Below the pieces are notes generated by a model that searched no databases, had not been told where the DNA came from, and worked only from the letters and a program-made list of their open reading frames with translations. The position numbers and the translations under genes are program-made. A DNA stretch of 64,000 nucleotides from Candidatus Cloacimonadota bacterium (GTDB taxonomy: Bacteria; Cloacimonadota; Cloacimonadia; Cloacimonadales; Cloacimonadaceae): the NCBI GenBank assembly GCA_028706475.1, contig JAQWBI010000003.1:1-64000 (forward strand). The letters run 5' to 3'. Position 1 is the stretch's first letter; the number at the start of each line of letters is the position of its first letter. Shown piece after piece: positions 25,160 to 34,205 of the stretch.

Positions 25160-25971
25160 AAAAAAAATACATCATATTGATAATAGTGATCCTGGCTATC
25201 GTAGCAGCATTAATCTACGTACTCGCAGGTGGTAAAGACAACTACTTGAACAAACCCGAGAGTGTGGCTTACGATTCTGTAGGCGAACGCTTCCTGATCT
25301 CGAACGTGGGAGACGGCAGCATCGTGGCGATGGATAACCAGGGACAATACAGCGAGTTCATCAAAGAAGGGTTCGAAGCTCCCAAAGGGCTACTGCTGGT
25401 AGGTGATTTGCTCTATGTAACCGATCCTGCTCAGATTCATGTGGTGAGCGTTAGCGAAGCCAAGATAATCGAAAGCTACCCCATTAATGACGCGGTGGGT
25501 TTGAACGACATCGCTATGGATGAATATGGTAAACTCTATATTACGGACACTCCCGGCAACAGCGTATTCGTGTATGATCCCCAATCCAAGACACAGCAGC
25601 GGATTTCTCACGAACTCATCTCAGCGCCAAACGGCATCATCTACGATCGCCCCCGCTGGCAGATGTTCATCGTAGGTAATAAGGAACAATCTCCCATCCT
25701 CAGCCTGGACACCCGGGATATGAGCGTCAGTATTTTTAAGGATACCATGTACTCCAATCTGGATGGCATCGCCATTGATGACCTGGGACGTATCTATTTC
25801 AGCTCCTGGAAAGAACAGATGATCATCGAAATCCCGCAGGAGCAGAATCGTTTTATCACAGACCTGAAGGGATATGACAGTGCTGCAGACATCTATTATC
25901 ATCTGCCCTCAAACGAACTGATTGTGCCTATGCTAAAGCAAAACAAAATCGAGCGAATCACCCTTAATTAA
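25156..25971 (+). CDS. membrane-anchored NHL/SMP-30-like beta-propeller protein
   Basis: A 271-residue protein with an N-terminal membrane anchor (KKKYIILIIVILAIVAALIYVL) and then repeated blades about 40 residues long: KPESVAYDSVGERFLISNVG, APKGLLLVGDLLYVTDP, GLNDIAMDEYGKLYITDTPG, APNGIIYDRPRWQMFIVGN, NLDGIAIDDLGRIYFSSW. The pattern fits a six-bladed propeller of the NHL or SMP-30/gluconolactonase type. No catalytic residues can be assigned. The domain faces the periplasm. ATG 25156 overlaps the cysS stop; an in-frame ATG at 25138 would add six residues. Confidence 0.78.
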   Translation: MKKKYIILIIVILAIVAALIYVLAGGKDNYLNKPESVAYDSVGERFLISNVGDGSIVAMDNQGQYSEFIKEGFEAPKGLLLVGDLLYVTDPAQIHVVSVSEAKIIESYPINDAVGLNDIAMDEYGKLYITDTPGNSVFVYDPQSKTQQRISHELISAPNGIIYDRPRWQMFIVGNKEQSPILSLDTRDMSVSIFKDTMYSNLDGIAIDDLGRIYFSSWKEQMIIEIPQEQNRFITDLKGYDSAADIYYHLPSNELIVPMLKQNKIERITLN

Positions 25972-26591
25972 TGATAGACAGACCCAATATCGTACTATAT
26001 CCAAAAGAAATCATCAAGACCTTTAGCGATCCGAAGTGCTATGAAGCCGAATTGAAGGTTTACAATCTCAATCTGCCTCATGTCCCCCTATTACTCAGCC
26101 ATGGAAAATCCGAGAAAATAGGGGAATCGCTATGGTATATTAGCACTCAAAGGATAAAAGCCTCCTCATATATGGATCAGTTGGGCTTTGATTCCGCCCA
26201 TCTCGGTTCTGCAATAGCAGATTTTCACACTGCGAGTATGGAAGGACATAAATGCATATGCCACATAGATAACCAACCGAAGAACATCATCCTTTGTGGT
26301 ACCGATTACTACTTTGTGGATTTTTCGGATAGCAGAGAGGACTTCCCCGAGACCGATGTCTCGCACCTCTTGTTATTTTGGGCGGAAGAATATGAATATA
26401 CAGATTTCGTCAGTATCGCCGCTCCCTTTCTTGACCGTTATCAGGATCAAATCCAACTGAACCATCAGCTCTGGACAGGCTGCTTGCAACAGAGCATCAA
26501 ACGTTTCGACAAGCGCCGAATCCGCCATCGCGGGATGATACCTTCCGTTCAAAGCAAGCGTAACAGAGACTGGCTTCATGATATAGTGTAG
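25971..26591 (+). CDS. protein-kinase-fold protein (APH/InaA-like)
   Basis: A 206-residue protein with two elements of the kinase fold: CHIDNQPKNIILC (catalytic loop HxDxxPxN) and DYYFVDFSDSRED (metal-binding DF segment). The N-terminal lobe is short. It begins with VLYPKEIIKTFSDPKCYEAE, which could hold the ATP-contacting lysine (IIKTF). Such proteins include small-molecule kinases and lipopolysaccharide core kinases; the substrate is unknown. The start codon shares one base with the previous stop. It is the last gene of the rightward cysS unit. Confidence 0.65.
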   Translation: MIDRPNIVLYPKEIIKTFSDPKCYEAELKVYNLNLPHVPLLLSHGKSEKIGESLWYISTQRIKASSYMDQLGFDSAHLGSAIADFHTASMEGHKCICHIDNQPKNIILCGTDYYFVDFSDSREDFPETDVSHLLLFWAEEYEYTDFVSIAAPFLDRYQDQIQLNHQLWTGCLQQSIKRFDKRRIRHRGMIPSVQSKRNRDWLHDIV

Positions 26592-26648
26592 CGATCAGAT
26601 TTCCCTGCCGCCCGGAATTTCTCTCCCCGTCTTCTCTCTCTTTGGGTC

Positions 26649-26721
26649 AAGCTGTAGCGATCGAGATATCATGCAGTGATGATCGAGTGAACACTAGATG
26701 ATAACGGGATAATATCAGCTT
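26649..26721. repeat. hairpin repeat family, copy D
   Basis: Reads AAGCTGTAGCGATCGAGATA, then TCATGCAGTGATGATCGAGT, and ends CTAGATGATAACGGGATAAT followed by ATCAGCTT. The preceding TTTGGGTC matches, inverted, the TTGACCCA next to copy C. It lies between two convergent genes. Confidence 0.65.
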
Positions 26722-26744
26722 GATCATAGCCTAATCTATTGGCA

Positions 26745-26779
26745 AAGACAAAGGCCGTGATCAACTGGGAATCACGACC
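26745..26779 (-). terminator. terminator of the leftward ffh operon
   Basis: On the minus strand GGTCGTGAT pairs with ATCACGGCC over a nine-base loop, followed by TTTGTCTTTG. It lies 30 bases past the ffh stop. Confidence 0.75.
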
Positions 26780-26808
26780 AAAGCATAATATTGGATGGGT
26801 ATCCGGCT

Positions 26809-28140
26809 CTACTGCTGTCCCTTCATCATGGATTCCAACTGTTTCATACCTTTGGGACTGTTCATCTTTTTCATCATTTTTTTCATGTCTTCAAATTGAC
26901 GCATCAAGCGGTTCACTTCCATTACGGGACGTCCACAACCCTTGGAAATGCGCAGTCTTCTGCTTCCGTTCAAAATTTCCGGCTTCTCACGCTCCATATT
27001 AGTCATGGATTGGATGATAGCTTCCACGTGTTTTAAGGCATTATCATCGATTTTCAGATCTGCAGGCAGCTTTGAGCCGATCCCTGGAATCATCTTGATG
27101 ATGGACTCCAACGGACCCATTTTCTTGATACTTTGAAGCTGTTTTAGAAAGTCGTTTAAGGTAAACTGGTTCTTCAACATCTTGCGGGCAAGCTTTTCTT
27201 CTTCTGCAGCGTTCAGGCTTTCTTCCGCTTTTTCGATGAGGCTGAGCACATCGCCCATACCGAGGATGCGTGAAGCCATCCTATCTGCATGAAACACTTC
27301 CAGATCGGGGATCTTCTCGCCGGTTCCCATAAAGGCCAAAGGCCTACCGGTTACAGCTTTAATGGACAGCGCTGCACCTCCGCGGGCATCTCCATCCAGC
27401 TTGGTGAGTATTACACCGTCGAACTTTAATTTATCATAGAATTCATTGGCAACCGTCACGGCATCCTGTCCGGTCATAGCATCAGCTACAAAGAAGATAT
27501 AATCGGGCTTCACATGGTCTTTCAGACGCGCTACCTCATTCATCATTTCTTCATCGATGTGCAAGCGTCCGGCAGTATCGAAAATGAGAAGATTGGTAAA
27601 TGCAGTATAGGCTTCTTTAAGGGCTTTTTCCGCAATCACCAGGACATCTTTGCTCTCGTCGGCAACAACGGGGATATCGATCTGACGGCCAAGTACTTTG
27701 AGCTGTTCGATAGCAGCAGGACGATAGACATCGCATGCCACCATCATCGGCTTAATCCCTTTTTTGCGATACATAGCAGCCAGTTTCGCGCAAGCCGTGG
27801 TTTTGCCGGAACCTTGCAATCCCACCATCATAATTTTTGTGAGTTTATTGTTATAGACCTTCATTTCAAAGCCCTCAGTGTCCATCAGGGCAATGAGTTG
27901 TTCATGAACGATCTTTACGATTTGCTGGCCAGGAGTAAGGGATTTCATGACTTCAGCGCCTACTGCCCTGCTCTCTACTTCTGCTATGAATTTCTTTACG
28001 ATCTTGAAATTCACATCCGCTTCAAGCAACGCTAGACGAATCTCGCGCATACTGTCTTTGATGTTCTGCTCGGTAAGGTAGCCACTACCTTTCAGGTTGC
28101 GAAATATGGAGTCCAGGCGTTCGGACAGGCTGCTAAACAT
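26809..28140 (-). CDS. ffh: signal recognition particle protein Ffh
   Basis: A 443-residue SRP54 GTPase. The N domain (FSSLSERLDSIFRNLKGSG) leads to the G domain with G1 VGLQGSGKTTACAKLA, G3 FDTAGRLHIDEEMM, G4 TKLDGDARGG and GTGEKIPDLEVF. The methionine-rich M domain has GCGRPVMEVNRLMRQFEDMK and ends MNSPKGMKQLESMMKG. It binds 4.5S RNA and signal sequences of nascent membrane proteins. Start and stop are normal. It is the last gene of the long leftward block that begins at 37784 and lies directly after rpe. Confidence 0.97.
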   Translation of the reverse strand: MFSSLSERLDSIFRNLKGSGYLTEQNIKDSMREIRLALLEADVNFKIVKKFIAEVESRAVGAEVMKSLTPGQQIVKIVHEQLIALMDTEGFEMKVYNNKLTKIMMVGLQGSGKTTACAKLAAMYRKKGIKPMMVACDVYRPAAIEQLKVLGRQIDIPVVADESKDVLVIAEKALKEAYTAFTNLLIFDTAGRLHIDEEMMNEVARLKDHVKPDYIFFVADAMTGQDAVTVANEFYDKLKFDGVILTKLDGDARGGAALSIKAVTGRPLAFMGTGEKIPDLEVFHADRMASRILGMGDVLSLIEKAEESLNAAEEEKLARKMLKNQFTLNDFLKQLQSIKKMGPLESIIKMIPGIGSKLPADLKIDDNALKHVEAIIQSMTNMEREKPEILNGSRRLRISKGCGRPVMEVNRLMRQFEDMKKMMKKMNSPKGMKQLESMMKGQQ

Positions 28141-28782
28141 TTACTCTCCCTTCAATGTGTGTATAGACGCAGTGTAATCCTGCGAAGCAAAGATATAAGA
28201 TGCAGATACCAGGATGTCAGCTCCGGCTTCCCTAAGCTCCCTGCAGTTGTTGCCATTCACTCCTCCGTCCACTTCAATCAGCAGATTGGGATACTTCACT
28301 TTCAGAGCTTTGAGTTGAGCGATTTTATCGATGGCGTGGGGAATGAATTTCTGAGCTGAATAACCCGGATTTACACTCATTACCAGCACGAAATCCAGTT
28401 CTGGCAGGATATCATCCAAAGTGTTCACGGGAGTGGCAGGATTGAGTGCGATCCCGGCTTTGATACCGAGGGATTTGATCTTTTGTACCATGCGATGACT
28501 GTGATACACTGTTTCCTGATGAAAAGAAAGGTATTGGATGCCGATCTCGGCCAGCGGTTCCACATAGACATCAGGATTTGTAACCATCAGGTGAGCATCA
28601 AGAGCTTTATCGCTAAGGCTTCGAATCGCTGAGATGAGGGGATATCCGAAACTGAGATTGGGTACATAATGACCGTCCATCAGATCCAGATGGATTATGT
28701 CGGTTGCTTGCAGCTTCTTTATCTCAGCGGCGAGATGGCCAAAATCTGCAGAAAGTACGGATGCGGCAATTTGTACGCTCAT
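28141..28782 (-). CDS. rpe: ribulose-phosphate 3-epimerase
   Basis: A 213-residue TIM barrel with the family motifs IAASVLSADFGHLAAEIKKL, IIHLDLMDGHYVPNLSFG, AHLMVTNPD, VMSVNPGYSAQKFIP and IEVDGGVN. It interconverts ribulose-5-phosphate and xylulose-5-phosphate with a bound metal. Adjacent to ffh with no gap, and overlapping the DciA-like gene by 4 bases. Confidence 0.96.
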   Translation of the reverse strand: MSVQIAASVLSADFGHLAAEIKKLQATDIIHLDLMDGHYVPNLSFGYPLISAIRSLSDKALDAHLMVTNPDVYVEPLAEIGIQYLSFHQETVYHSHRMVQKIKSLGIKAGIALNPATPVNTLDDILPELDFVLVMSVNPGYSAQKFIPHAIDKIAQLKALKVKYPNLLIEVDGGVNGNNCRELREAGADILVSASYIFASQDYTASIHTLKGE

Positions 28783-29117
28783 TTTTTTCTTTTACCGGGG
28801 CTTTGGATTAGGTATATGATGTCTTGTAGTTGCTCACCATAATTGGCATATTTGGCGATGATATCCGTCTTCAATAAGACCAATTCCTGCATCCAGGAAC
28901 TATTCTGAACACCAACGAACAATACATCATTCTCCAGCTTGATGGGTTGTGACCGTTCAGCCAAGAGAGGACCGACAATCTTCTTCCATCCCAAGTAAAC
29001 ATGGATAAATCGATTGTATTTTTCGCCTGCTATTTGGTAGATTATCTTGTTGAAACGCTGATTAGCAAGAACGAAAGTCATTCTGAAAAAGAGAAGTAAA
29101 CGGGAGTACTGCCCCAA
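28779..29117 (-). CDS. DUF721 / DciA-like protein
   Basis: A 112-residue protein matching the DUF721 pattern: YLGWKKIVGPLLAERSQPIK, LFVGVQNSSWMQELVLLK and a C-terminal LQDIIYLIQSPGKRKK. DciA proteins load the replicative helicase DnaB in bacteria that lack DnaC or DnaI. The start is unsettled: TTG 29117 has CGGGAG at suitable distance, whereas ATG 29081 has none, so I prefer TTG. Confidence 0.72.
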   Translation of the reverse strand: MGQYSRLLLFFRMTFVLANQRFNKIIYQIAGEKYNRFIHVYLGWKKIVGPLLAERSQPIKLENDVLFVGVQNSSWMQELVLLKTDIIAKYANYGEQLQDIIYLIQSPGKRKK

Positions 29118-29144
29118 AATGACATACTCCCGCTTAATACTGTG

Positions 29145-29720
29145 TTATTCTTGGTTGAAGTAAAGACCAAAGGCGTTGTAAGCCAGGATCAATACTGCCA
29201 TAGCTACATAGTAAACCGATCCGATACCCATGGTGGTGCTGTCCACGAGGGACATCAGCAAACCGGGGATCATAGAAGCGATAATAAATACTATGTATCC
29301 GATGGCACGTTTGGCCGCGGTCGTACCTTTTCTGTTGATCAGGTACACGGTTACCAAGATCATCAGGATAAACAGAATGCTGAGACCAAGCATCATGGGA
29401 ATCACAACACCGGAGCTCAGGGTTTGCGGCAGACTGATCACACTGGTACGTGTAGCGATAATCAAAGGTGTTACAATGGCCAGGATCATCAGAATCGCAG
29501 CCACTATCCTTTTAAGGCCTTTGTTTGAACGATACGTTACCTCAAAGTGTCTTTGATTGTTCTTCAGTGAAAAATATACAAGTACACTCAACACCAGAAA
29601 GAATGCAGCGTATGCAAGCATCATAATCGGACGCTCGGTAATCATCCCCACCGTGGATAGAACCGCGATGAAGATAACCACTGTGGCTATCTGCTTGATC
29701 TTGTACAATGTATCATGCAT
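29145..29720 (-). CDS. unknown six-helix membrane protein
   Basis: A 191-residue polytopic membrane protein with about six hydrophobic segments (for example IATVVIFIAVLSTVG, MLAYAAFFLVLSVLVYF, MMLGLSILFILMILVTVYLI, VYYVAMAVLILAYNAFGLYF). A short basic loop (RSNKGLKR) lies between helices 2 and 3. No family was recognised and no catalytic residues stand out. GGGAGGTTCC precedes the ATG. It lies between rplI and the DciA-like gene. Confidence 0.75.
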   Translation of the reverse strand: MHDTLYKIKQIATVVIFIAVLSTVGMITERPIMMLAYAAFFLVLSVLVYFSLKNNQRHFEVTYRSNKGLKRIVAAILMILAIVTPLIIATRTSVISLPQTLSSGVVIPMMLGLSILFILMILVTVYLINRKGTTAAKRAIGYIVFIIASMIPGLLMSLVDSTTMGIGSVYYVAMAVLILAYNAFGLYFNQE

Positions 29721-29738
29721 GGGAACCTCCCGGGAATA

Positions 29739-30194
29739 TTATTCAACTTCGGTTTCTGCTTGAACCACAAAAGCCAGATTTGTGACTACCTCTTTGTGTA
29801 GCCTGATGGAAATGCTATGATCTCCCAGTTCCTTGATATGGTGCTCCATTTGCACCGTTGAACGGTGTATGTCCACTCCCTCTGCTTTCAGGGCATGAAC
29901 GATATCGTTCTCTGAAACTGAGCCAAACATGTTTCCCTGTTCATCCACTTTGCGGTTAAATGTCAGTTTTACAGAAGCTATTTTTTCGGCAAGGTTTTTT
30001 AACTCCAGGATATTTTTTTCTTCTATTGCTTTGAGCTCTTCCTGAATACTGCCCAAGCGTTTCATATTATAAGGTGTGGCGTAACGAGCGAAGTCCCTAG
30101 GGACTAGATAGTTTCTGGCATATCCCCGTTTTACGTTTACTACTTCGCCTTGATTACCCAATTTTTCTATGTTTTCGAGCAAGATTACTTTCAT
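29739..30194 (-). CDS. rplI: ribosomal protein bL9
   Basis: A 151-residue protein with the classic N-terminal domain MKVILLENIEKLGNQGEVVN followed by KRGYARNYLVPRDFARYAT, the long linking helix and a C-terminal domain (GSVSENDIVHALKAEGVDIH). bL9 binds domain V of 23S rRNA. It overlaps the DUF2232 gene by 4 bases. Confidence 0.97.
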   Translation of the reverse strand: MKVILLENIEKLGNQGEVVNVKRGYARNYLVPRDFARYATPYNMKRLGSIQEELKAIEEKNILELKNLAEKIASVKLTFNRKVDEQGNMFGSVSENDIVHALKAEGVDIHRSTVQMEHHIKELGDHSISIRLHKEVVTNLAFVVQAETEVE

Positions 30195-31027
30195 GCGGTA
30201 TTTCCTCCACGCGTTTTGTTGCTACTCATCCAGCTATCGGCAAAACCGATGAGAATGAGCGGAATAAAAGCATATATCAGCAATACAAACATGATTATGC
30301 TTTTTATGATATTATTAGATACTATTCTGGATACGAATGTCCAGGCCAGGAAGAAACCCTGGGTCAAGGGCACGGTGCAGAGTAGGATCAGAGTGTTTAC
30401 AAATACTGTCTTTGTAGCTTCAAACATATACAAGGGAAGCGATGCCAAAATCAGGATATTGTAGAATACTGTGAATTTCATATCCGCCGGCACAAACGGT
30501 ATATGGATTGTGCGGTGAAAGATGATATAGCCGATCAAAAGGGCAACAATCTGCCCTACACCCCAGAATGCGGGCATCAAGTTTTCCCACATCCTGGCGC
30601 TAAGCTGCGTGTATTCATTATCCAGGAAAGCTGGCATCTGCTCCTGTATCATCTGCATCCCTTCCAAATAGGCCTTGCTTAGGATCCCGCCAAAGATGTA
30701 CATCCTGGCAAGTGAATAAACTATTATCACTAATATCCCAGCAAGTAAAGCCTCACTGAGCACCTGATTGCGCCTGAGAGTAAGCAAAAAAACGTAGATC
30801 ACCAAACCCACTCCAAAAATCGCATCAGAAGCAATCAGTGGAATGTCTCCGTGACGTCCGTCCATCAGCAGAACCAGGATCGGCATCACAAAGAACAATA
30901 CTATCGCTCTTTGCGGAGATACCAAAGCAGGGCCCAACATTTTGGCGCTGATATACATCACCATTATCATCCCCAGGAAGGGACTCAATAGCGACATAGT
31001 TCCGCTCAGGAAGGGTAGCAGGAACAT
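30191..31027 (-). CDS. DUF2232-type (YybS-like) polytopic membrane protein
   Basis: A 278-residue protein with about eight helices. Its position between rpsR and rplI and its overall pattern (N-terminal helices, a central loop with SKAYLEGMQMIQEQMPAFLD, then further helices) match DUF2232/YybS, a family that often sits beside the rpsF-ssb-rpsR-rplI cluster. The function of this family is unknown. The stop overlaps rplI by 4 bases; rpsR is 5 bp upstream. Confidence 0.7.
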   Translation of the reverse strand: MFLLPFLSGTMSLLSPFLGMIMVMYISAKMLGPALVSPQRAIVLFFVMPILVLLMDGRHGDIPLIASDAIFGVGLVIYVFLLTLRRNQVLSEALLAGILVIIVYSLARMYIFGGILSKAYLEGMQMIQEQMPAFLDNEYTQLSARMWENLMPAFWGVGQIVALLIGYIIFHRTIHIPFVPADMKFTVFYNILILASLPLYMFEATKTVFVNTLILLCTVPLTQGFFLAWTFVSRIVSNNIIKSIIMFVLLIYAFIPLILIGFADSWMSSNKTRGGNTA

Positions 31028-31032
31028 CGTAT

Positions 31033-31269
31033 TTATTCTACAACGTAAGGGATCAGAGCCATCTGACGGGCACGTTTGATCTCGGTGGTAAGCTTGCGCT
31101 GGTGTTTGGCGCAGGTTCCGGTGAGACGTGCTGCTTCGATCTTACCAACGTCAGAAGTGTATTGACGCATCAGATCGATGTTCTTGTAATCGATTACAAG
31201 ATCAGGATTGGCACAGAACTTACAGTATTTACGGCGAGTGAACTTTTTCTTTCTATCGCTGAAATTCAT
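31033..31269 (-). CDS. rpsR: ribosomal protein bS18 (Cys-containing form)
   Basis: A 78-residue protein with the S18 core [20 protein letters not shown], then [20 protein letters not shown] and [11 protein letters not shown]. It holds a CxxC (KYCKFC) near the N terminus and Cys-x-x-His (TCAKH) further on, a probable zinc site as in the C+ paralogue type. The rpsF-ssb-rpsR order is standard. Confidence 0.96.
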   Translation of the reverse strand: MNFSDRKKKFTRRKYCKFCANPDLVIDYKNIDLMRQYTSDVGKIEAARLTGTCAKHQRKLTTEIKRARQMALIPYVVE

Positions 31270-31277
31270 TGTTTCTC

Positions 31278-31724
31278 CTAAAATGGGACATCATCGTCGG
31301 TGACACTTTTGGAATGAGCTGGCGCTTCGCTTGGCATTGGCGCTTCATTGTGACCTTGAGGAGCTTCTCCATCGCGGAGAGGCCATTCAAGGAAGTGCAC
31401 TGCTTCGACATTTACTTCAGTGCTTTTGCGGTTTTGGTTGTTTTGATCAGTCCAGTTCCTGGTGTCAATACGACCTTCAACGATGATCGCGCTACCCTTG
31501 TGGGCAGTGTTGGCAATCATCTCGGCAGTTTTATTCCAAGCTACGCAATCGATCCAGCTTGTTACTGTCTGCCACTGGTCAGAGTCGTCTTTATAAGATC
31601 TGTCTGAAGCCAGAGTGATACGGATTACAGGGGTACCCTTGGGGGTAAATTTCAGTTCCAAATCATTGGCTATACGGCCACTGCAGATGAACTTGTTTAG
31701 TCTGGGTAATCTTAGGTCTGCCAT
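31278..31724 (-). CDS. ssb: single-stranded DNA-binding protein
   Basis: A 148-residue OB-fold protein: [40 protein letters not shown], and [20 protein letters not shown]. It has a flexible linker and the acidic tip DDDVPF that recruits repair and replication partners. It lies between rpsF and rpsR with gaps of 8 bp. Confidence 0.96.
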   Translation of the reverse strand: MADLRLPRLNKFICSGRIANDLELKFTPKGTPVIRITLASDRSYKDDSDQWQTVTSWIDCVAWNKTAEMIANTAHKGSAIIVEGRIDTRNWTDQNNQNRKSTEVNVEAVHFLEWPLRDGEAPQGHNEAPMPSEAPAHSKSVTDDDVPF

Positions 31725-31732
31725 AATTCCTC

Positions 31733-32026
31733 CTATTTCTCGTCATGAGCAACGAACATATGTCGGATTATGTTTTCATTGATGTTGAACTGCTGTTTGA
31801 TGGCCTTTACAGCAAGGCTGTCCATCTTCATGTAGTTCACATAATAATACGCTTCCAGATGCTTTTCGATGGGATACGCAAGCATGCGCTTTCCCCAAGC
31901 ATCAGTCTTGATGATCTCAGCACCGGCTTCACGCAAAAGGCTAAGAGCAGCATCATGGGCTGCATCTGCTTTTTCAGCGGAAAGCTTTGGAGATAAAATC
32001 ATCATGAGTTCGTAATCTTTAATCAT
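31733..32026 (-). CDS. rpsF: ribosomal protein bS6
   Basis: A 97-residue protein starting at ATG 32026, which has a near-perfect AAAGGAGG four to five bases upstream. Longer in-frame starts would place the Shine-Dalgarno inside the gene and are rejected. It contains YELMMILSPKLSAEKADAAH, TDAWGKRMLAYPIEKHLEAY and the C-terminal INENIIRHMFVAHDEK, all typical of S6, which pairs with S18 on the 30S platform. It overlaps pth by 8 bases. Confidence 0.96.
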   Translation of the reverse strand: MIKDYELMMILSPKLSAEKADAAHDAALSLLREAGAEIIKTDAWGKRMLAYPIEKHLEAYYYVNYMKMDSLAVKAIKQQFNINENIIRHMFVAHDEK

Positions 32027-32621
32027 CCTTTTCCTCCTTTGGACTTTTGATTCCGACGTTCTTGCCATCGGAATAGGATTTTTTCCATTTACTATATTCG
32101 TTCAACATAGCGTTGAAGTCATCACTTACATAGGTATCTAGAAATCTGGACACCAAGGATAGACTCTCGTCATAAGCAGCCAGCTCTTCATCGGCAAATT
32201 CGTCCAGGACATATTTGTCGGCTGGAAGGCTTTGTGAGCGCCCAATTCCAATCCTGATTCTCTTCAGGTCTGAAGGAGGCATCACATTGAATAGGGATTT
32301 CAGGCCGTTGTGCCCGCCATCTCCCCCACCGCTGCGAATCCGCAGATGTGCTGGAGCCAGTTCGATATCATCGTGCAAAACTAGAATCTCGGAGATTTTC
32401 CAGCGTAATAGTACCTCTTTGAGAGCCTTTTCAACTAGATTCATGAAGGTCCTGGGTTTGATCGCTACTACCTGTCTATACACAATATAATCGTAAAGCT
32501 CACTATGACTGAAGCTCAAGTTATGCGTAAGAGCCCATCGGTTCAAAGCAATAAAACCAATATTGTGTCTGGTCTTTTGGTAGCGGGGAGGATGATTCCC
32601 CAAAGCCAGGATCAACTTCAT
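32019..32621 (-). CDS. pth: peptidyl-tRNA hydrolase
   Basis: A 200-residue protein with LILALGNHPPRYQKTRHNIG (catalytic His in RHNIGF), KPRTFMNLVEKALKEVL, VLHDDIELAPAHLRIRSGGG followed by DGGHNGLKS, and the later RIRIGIGRS. It frees tRNA from dropped-off peptidyl-tRNA. Position 9 reads NHPP rather than the usual NPG-type loop, a small departure. It sits between rplY and rpsF. Confidence 0.95.
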   Translation of the reverse strand: MKLILALGNHPPRYQKTRHNIGFIALNRWALTHNLSFSHSELYDYIVYRQVVAIKPRTFMNLVEKALKEVLLRWKISEILVLHDDIELAPAHLRIRSGGGDGGHNGLKSLFNVMPPSDLKRIRIGIGRSQSLPADKYVLDEFADEELAAYDESLSLVSRFLDTYVSDDFNAMLNEYSKWKKSYSDGKNVGIKSPKEEKDD

Positions 32622-32629
32622 TCTGCGTT

Positions 32630-33238
32630 CTAAGCTTCTTCTTTTTTCTCTGCAGAAGGAGCTTCTTCAGCGGGAGTATCAGGTAGGGCTGATGCTTTCG
32701 CATGGATAACCACAAGAGTGACATCATCGGCCTCTTTGTAATGCCAAGTTCCCTTGGGCAGATCTCCGATATGTTTGGTATCTCCAACTTTCATTTCGCT
32801 TACATTCAGTTCCAAACCTTCTGGAACGTCATTAGCTTTGCATACCACTTTTACCGTACGTTGGATTATATCCATGAAACCGCCTTCCTTGATTCCGGCT
32901 GCTTCTCCCGTGTAGGCTACGGGGATATCTACTTCGATGGTGCTTTCTGCATCCACTACGAAGAAATCAAGATGCAAAAAGTCTCTGCGTACAGGGTGCA
33001 TTTGCTTGTCTTTCAATATAGTGTGGTACTTCTTGCCATCCAGATTCAGCTCGTAGAAGGCCAGATCCGTAAAGCTCTTTTTGTAGCACTTTATAAATTC
33101 ATTGCTGTTTATGGAAAGCTTCAGCGCTTCCATTCCTCCACCATATAGAACTGCTGGGATCATTCCGCTGGCGCGTAACTGAGTAAGGTCACTTTTCTTT
33201 ACGGTGTTTCTTGTTTCTGCGGTAAGAGTAAATATCAT
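32630..33238 (-). CDS. rplY: ribosomal protein bL25, long (Ctc/TL5) form
   Basis: A 202-residue protein with the L25 domain (TVKKSDLTQLRASGMIPAVL, then YHTILKDKQMHPVRRDFLHL) and the Ctc-type C-terminal beta domain (VDIPVAYTGEAAGIKEGGFM, LELNVSEMKVGDTKHIGDL). It binds 5S rRNA. The terminal stretch is Glu/Ala/Lys rich. The prs-rplY-pth order is a common bacterial arrangement. Confidence 0.95.
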   Translation of the reverse strand: MIFTLTAETRNTVKKSDLTQLRASGMIPAVLYGGGMEALKLSINSNEFIKCYKKSFTDLAFYELNLDGKKYHTILKDKQMHPVRRDFLHLDFFVVDAESTIEVDIPVAYTGEAAGIKEGGFMDIIQRTVKVVCKANDVPEGLELNVSEMKVGDTKHIGDLPKGTWHYKEADDVTLVVIHAKASALPDTPAEEAPSAEKKEEA

Positions 33239-33257
33239 TTATTCCTCCATTTATTTA

Positions 33258-34205
33258 CTATCTAAATAACAGGCTTATGGATTCACCAATGTGGATTTTT
33301 TTGATGGCAATTGCCAACATTTCCGCAATGGAGAGTTGTACAATCTTCAGGCAGCTTCGTTTGTGTTCATCCAGCTTGATCGTGTTTGTAACAAAAAGCT
33401 TCTCAATAGGAGATGCTTCTATGAGGTTAACCGCTTTGCCGGATAATACTCCGTGAGTGCAAGCGGCAAAGATCTTTTTGGCTCCTTGTTCCTGCAATGC
33501 TTTGGCAACTTTGATCAAACTGCCTCCTGTATCGATGATGTCGTCGTATAGGATAGCTGTCTTCCCGGCAACGTCACCAATGATGTTCAACAGCTCTGTT
33601 TGATCGTTGTTTCCGCTACGTCTTTTATCTCCGATTGCCAGGCCACAATTGAGCCTCTTGGCCAGTGCTCGTGCGCGGTTTGCCCCTCCAGAATCAGGAG
33701 AAACCACTACGATGTCTTCCATCTGCATTATGCTCTTAAAATAGCGAGCAAAAGACGGAATGGCATAGAGATGATCCACTGGGATATTGAAGAATCCCTG
33801 AATCTGGTCAGCATGCAAATCAACCGTAACCACGCGATCTGCTCCTGCCACAGTAATGAGATCAGCCACCAGTTTTGCCGTGATTGGCACTCGGGGCTGG
33901 TCTTTCTTGTCGCTGCGAGCATAAGCATAATAGGGTATCACGCAGTTGATTCTTTGGGCACTGGCTCGTTTCAGAGCGTCAATAATAATCAGCAAATCCA
34001 TCAGGTTATCGTTTACCGGATAACTGGTGGGCTGGATCACAAAGACATCAGCACCTCGCACATTGTCGTTGATCTTCACGAAGGATTCGTCGTTCGAAAA
34101 CTTAAACAAATCTATGTCGCCCAAAGGGATGCCTGCATGTCTTGCTACTTCCTCCGCTAAAGGTAGGTTCGCATTACCCGTGATTAGTTTTAACTTTGAA
34201 AACAT
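33258..34205 (-). CDS. prs: ribose-phosphate pyrophosphokinase
   Basis: A 315-residue PRPP synthase starting at ATG 34205 (MFSKLKLITGNANLPLAEEV). The frame extends further upstream, but that part lacks family similarity and lies within ispE. Motifs are FSNDESFVKINDNVRGADVF, IPYYAYARSDKKDQPRVPI, the metal-binding DLHADQIQGFF and the PRPP loop ILYDDIIDTGGSLIKVA. It makes PRPP for nucleotide, His and Trp synthesis. It overlaps ispE by 16 bases. Confidence 0.96.
   Translation of the reverse strand: MFSKLKLITGNANLPLAEEVARHAGIPLGDIDLFKFSNDESFVKINDNVRGADVFVIQPTSYPVNDNLMDLLIIIDALKRASAQRINCVIPYYAYARSDKKDQPRVPITAKLVADLITVAGADRVVTVDLHADQIQGFFNIPVDHLYAIPSFARYFKSIMQMEDIVVVSPDSGGANRARALAKRLNCGLAIGDKRRSGNNDQTELLNIIGDVAGKTAILYDDIIDTGGSLIKVAKALQEQGAKKIFAACTHGVLSGKAVNLIEASPIEKLFVTNTIKLDEHKRSCLKIVQLSIAEMLAIAIKKIHIGESISLLFR

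Noticed and set aside
27514-28035. 173-residue plus-strand frame over ffh
   Set aside because: Antisense shadow of the Ffh GTPase domain.
33600-34160. 186-residue plus-strand frame over prs
   Set aside because: Antisense shadow of a well-conserved enzyme gene.
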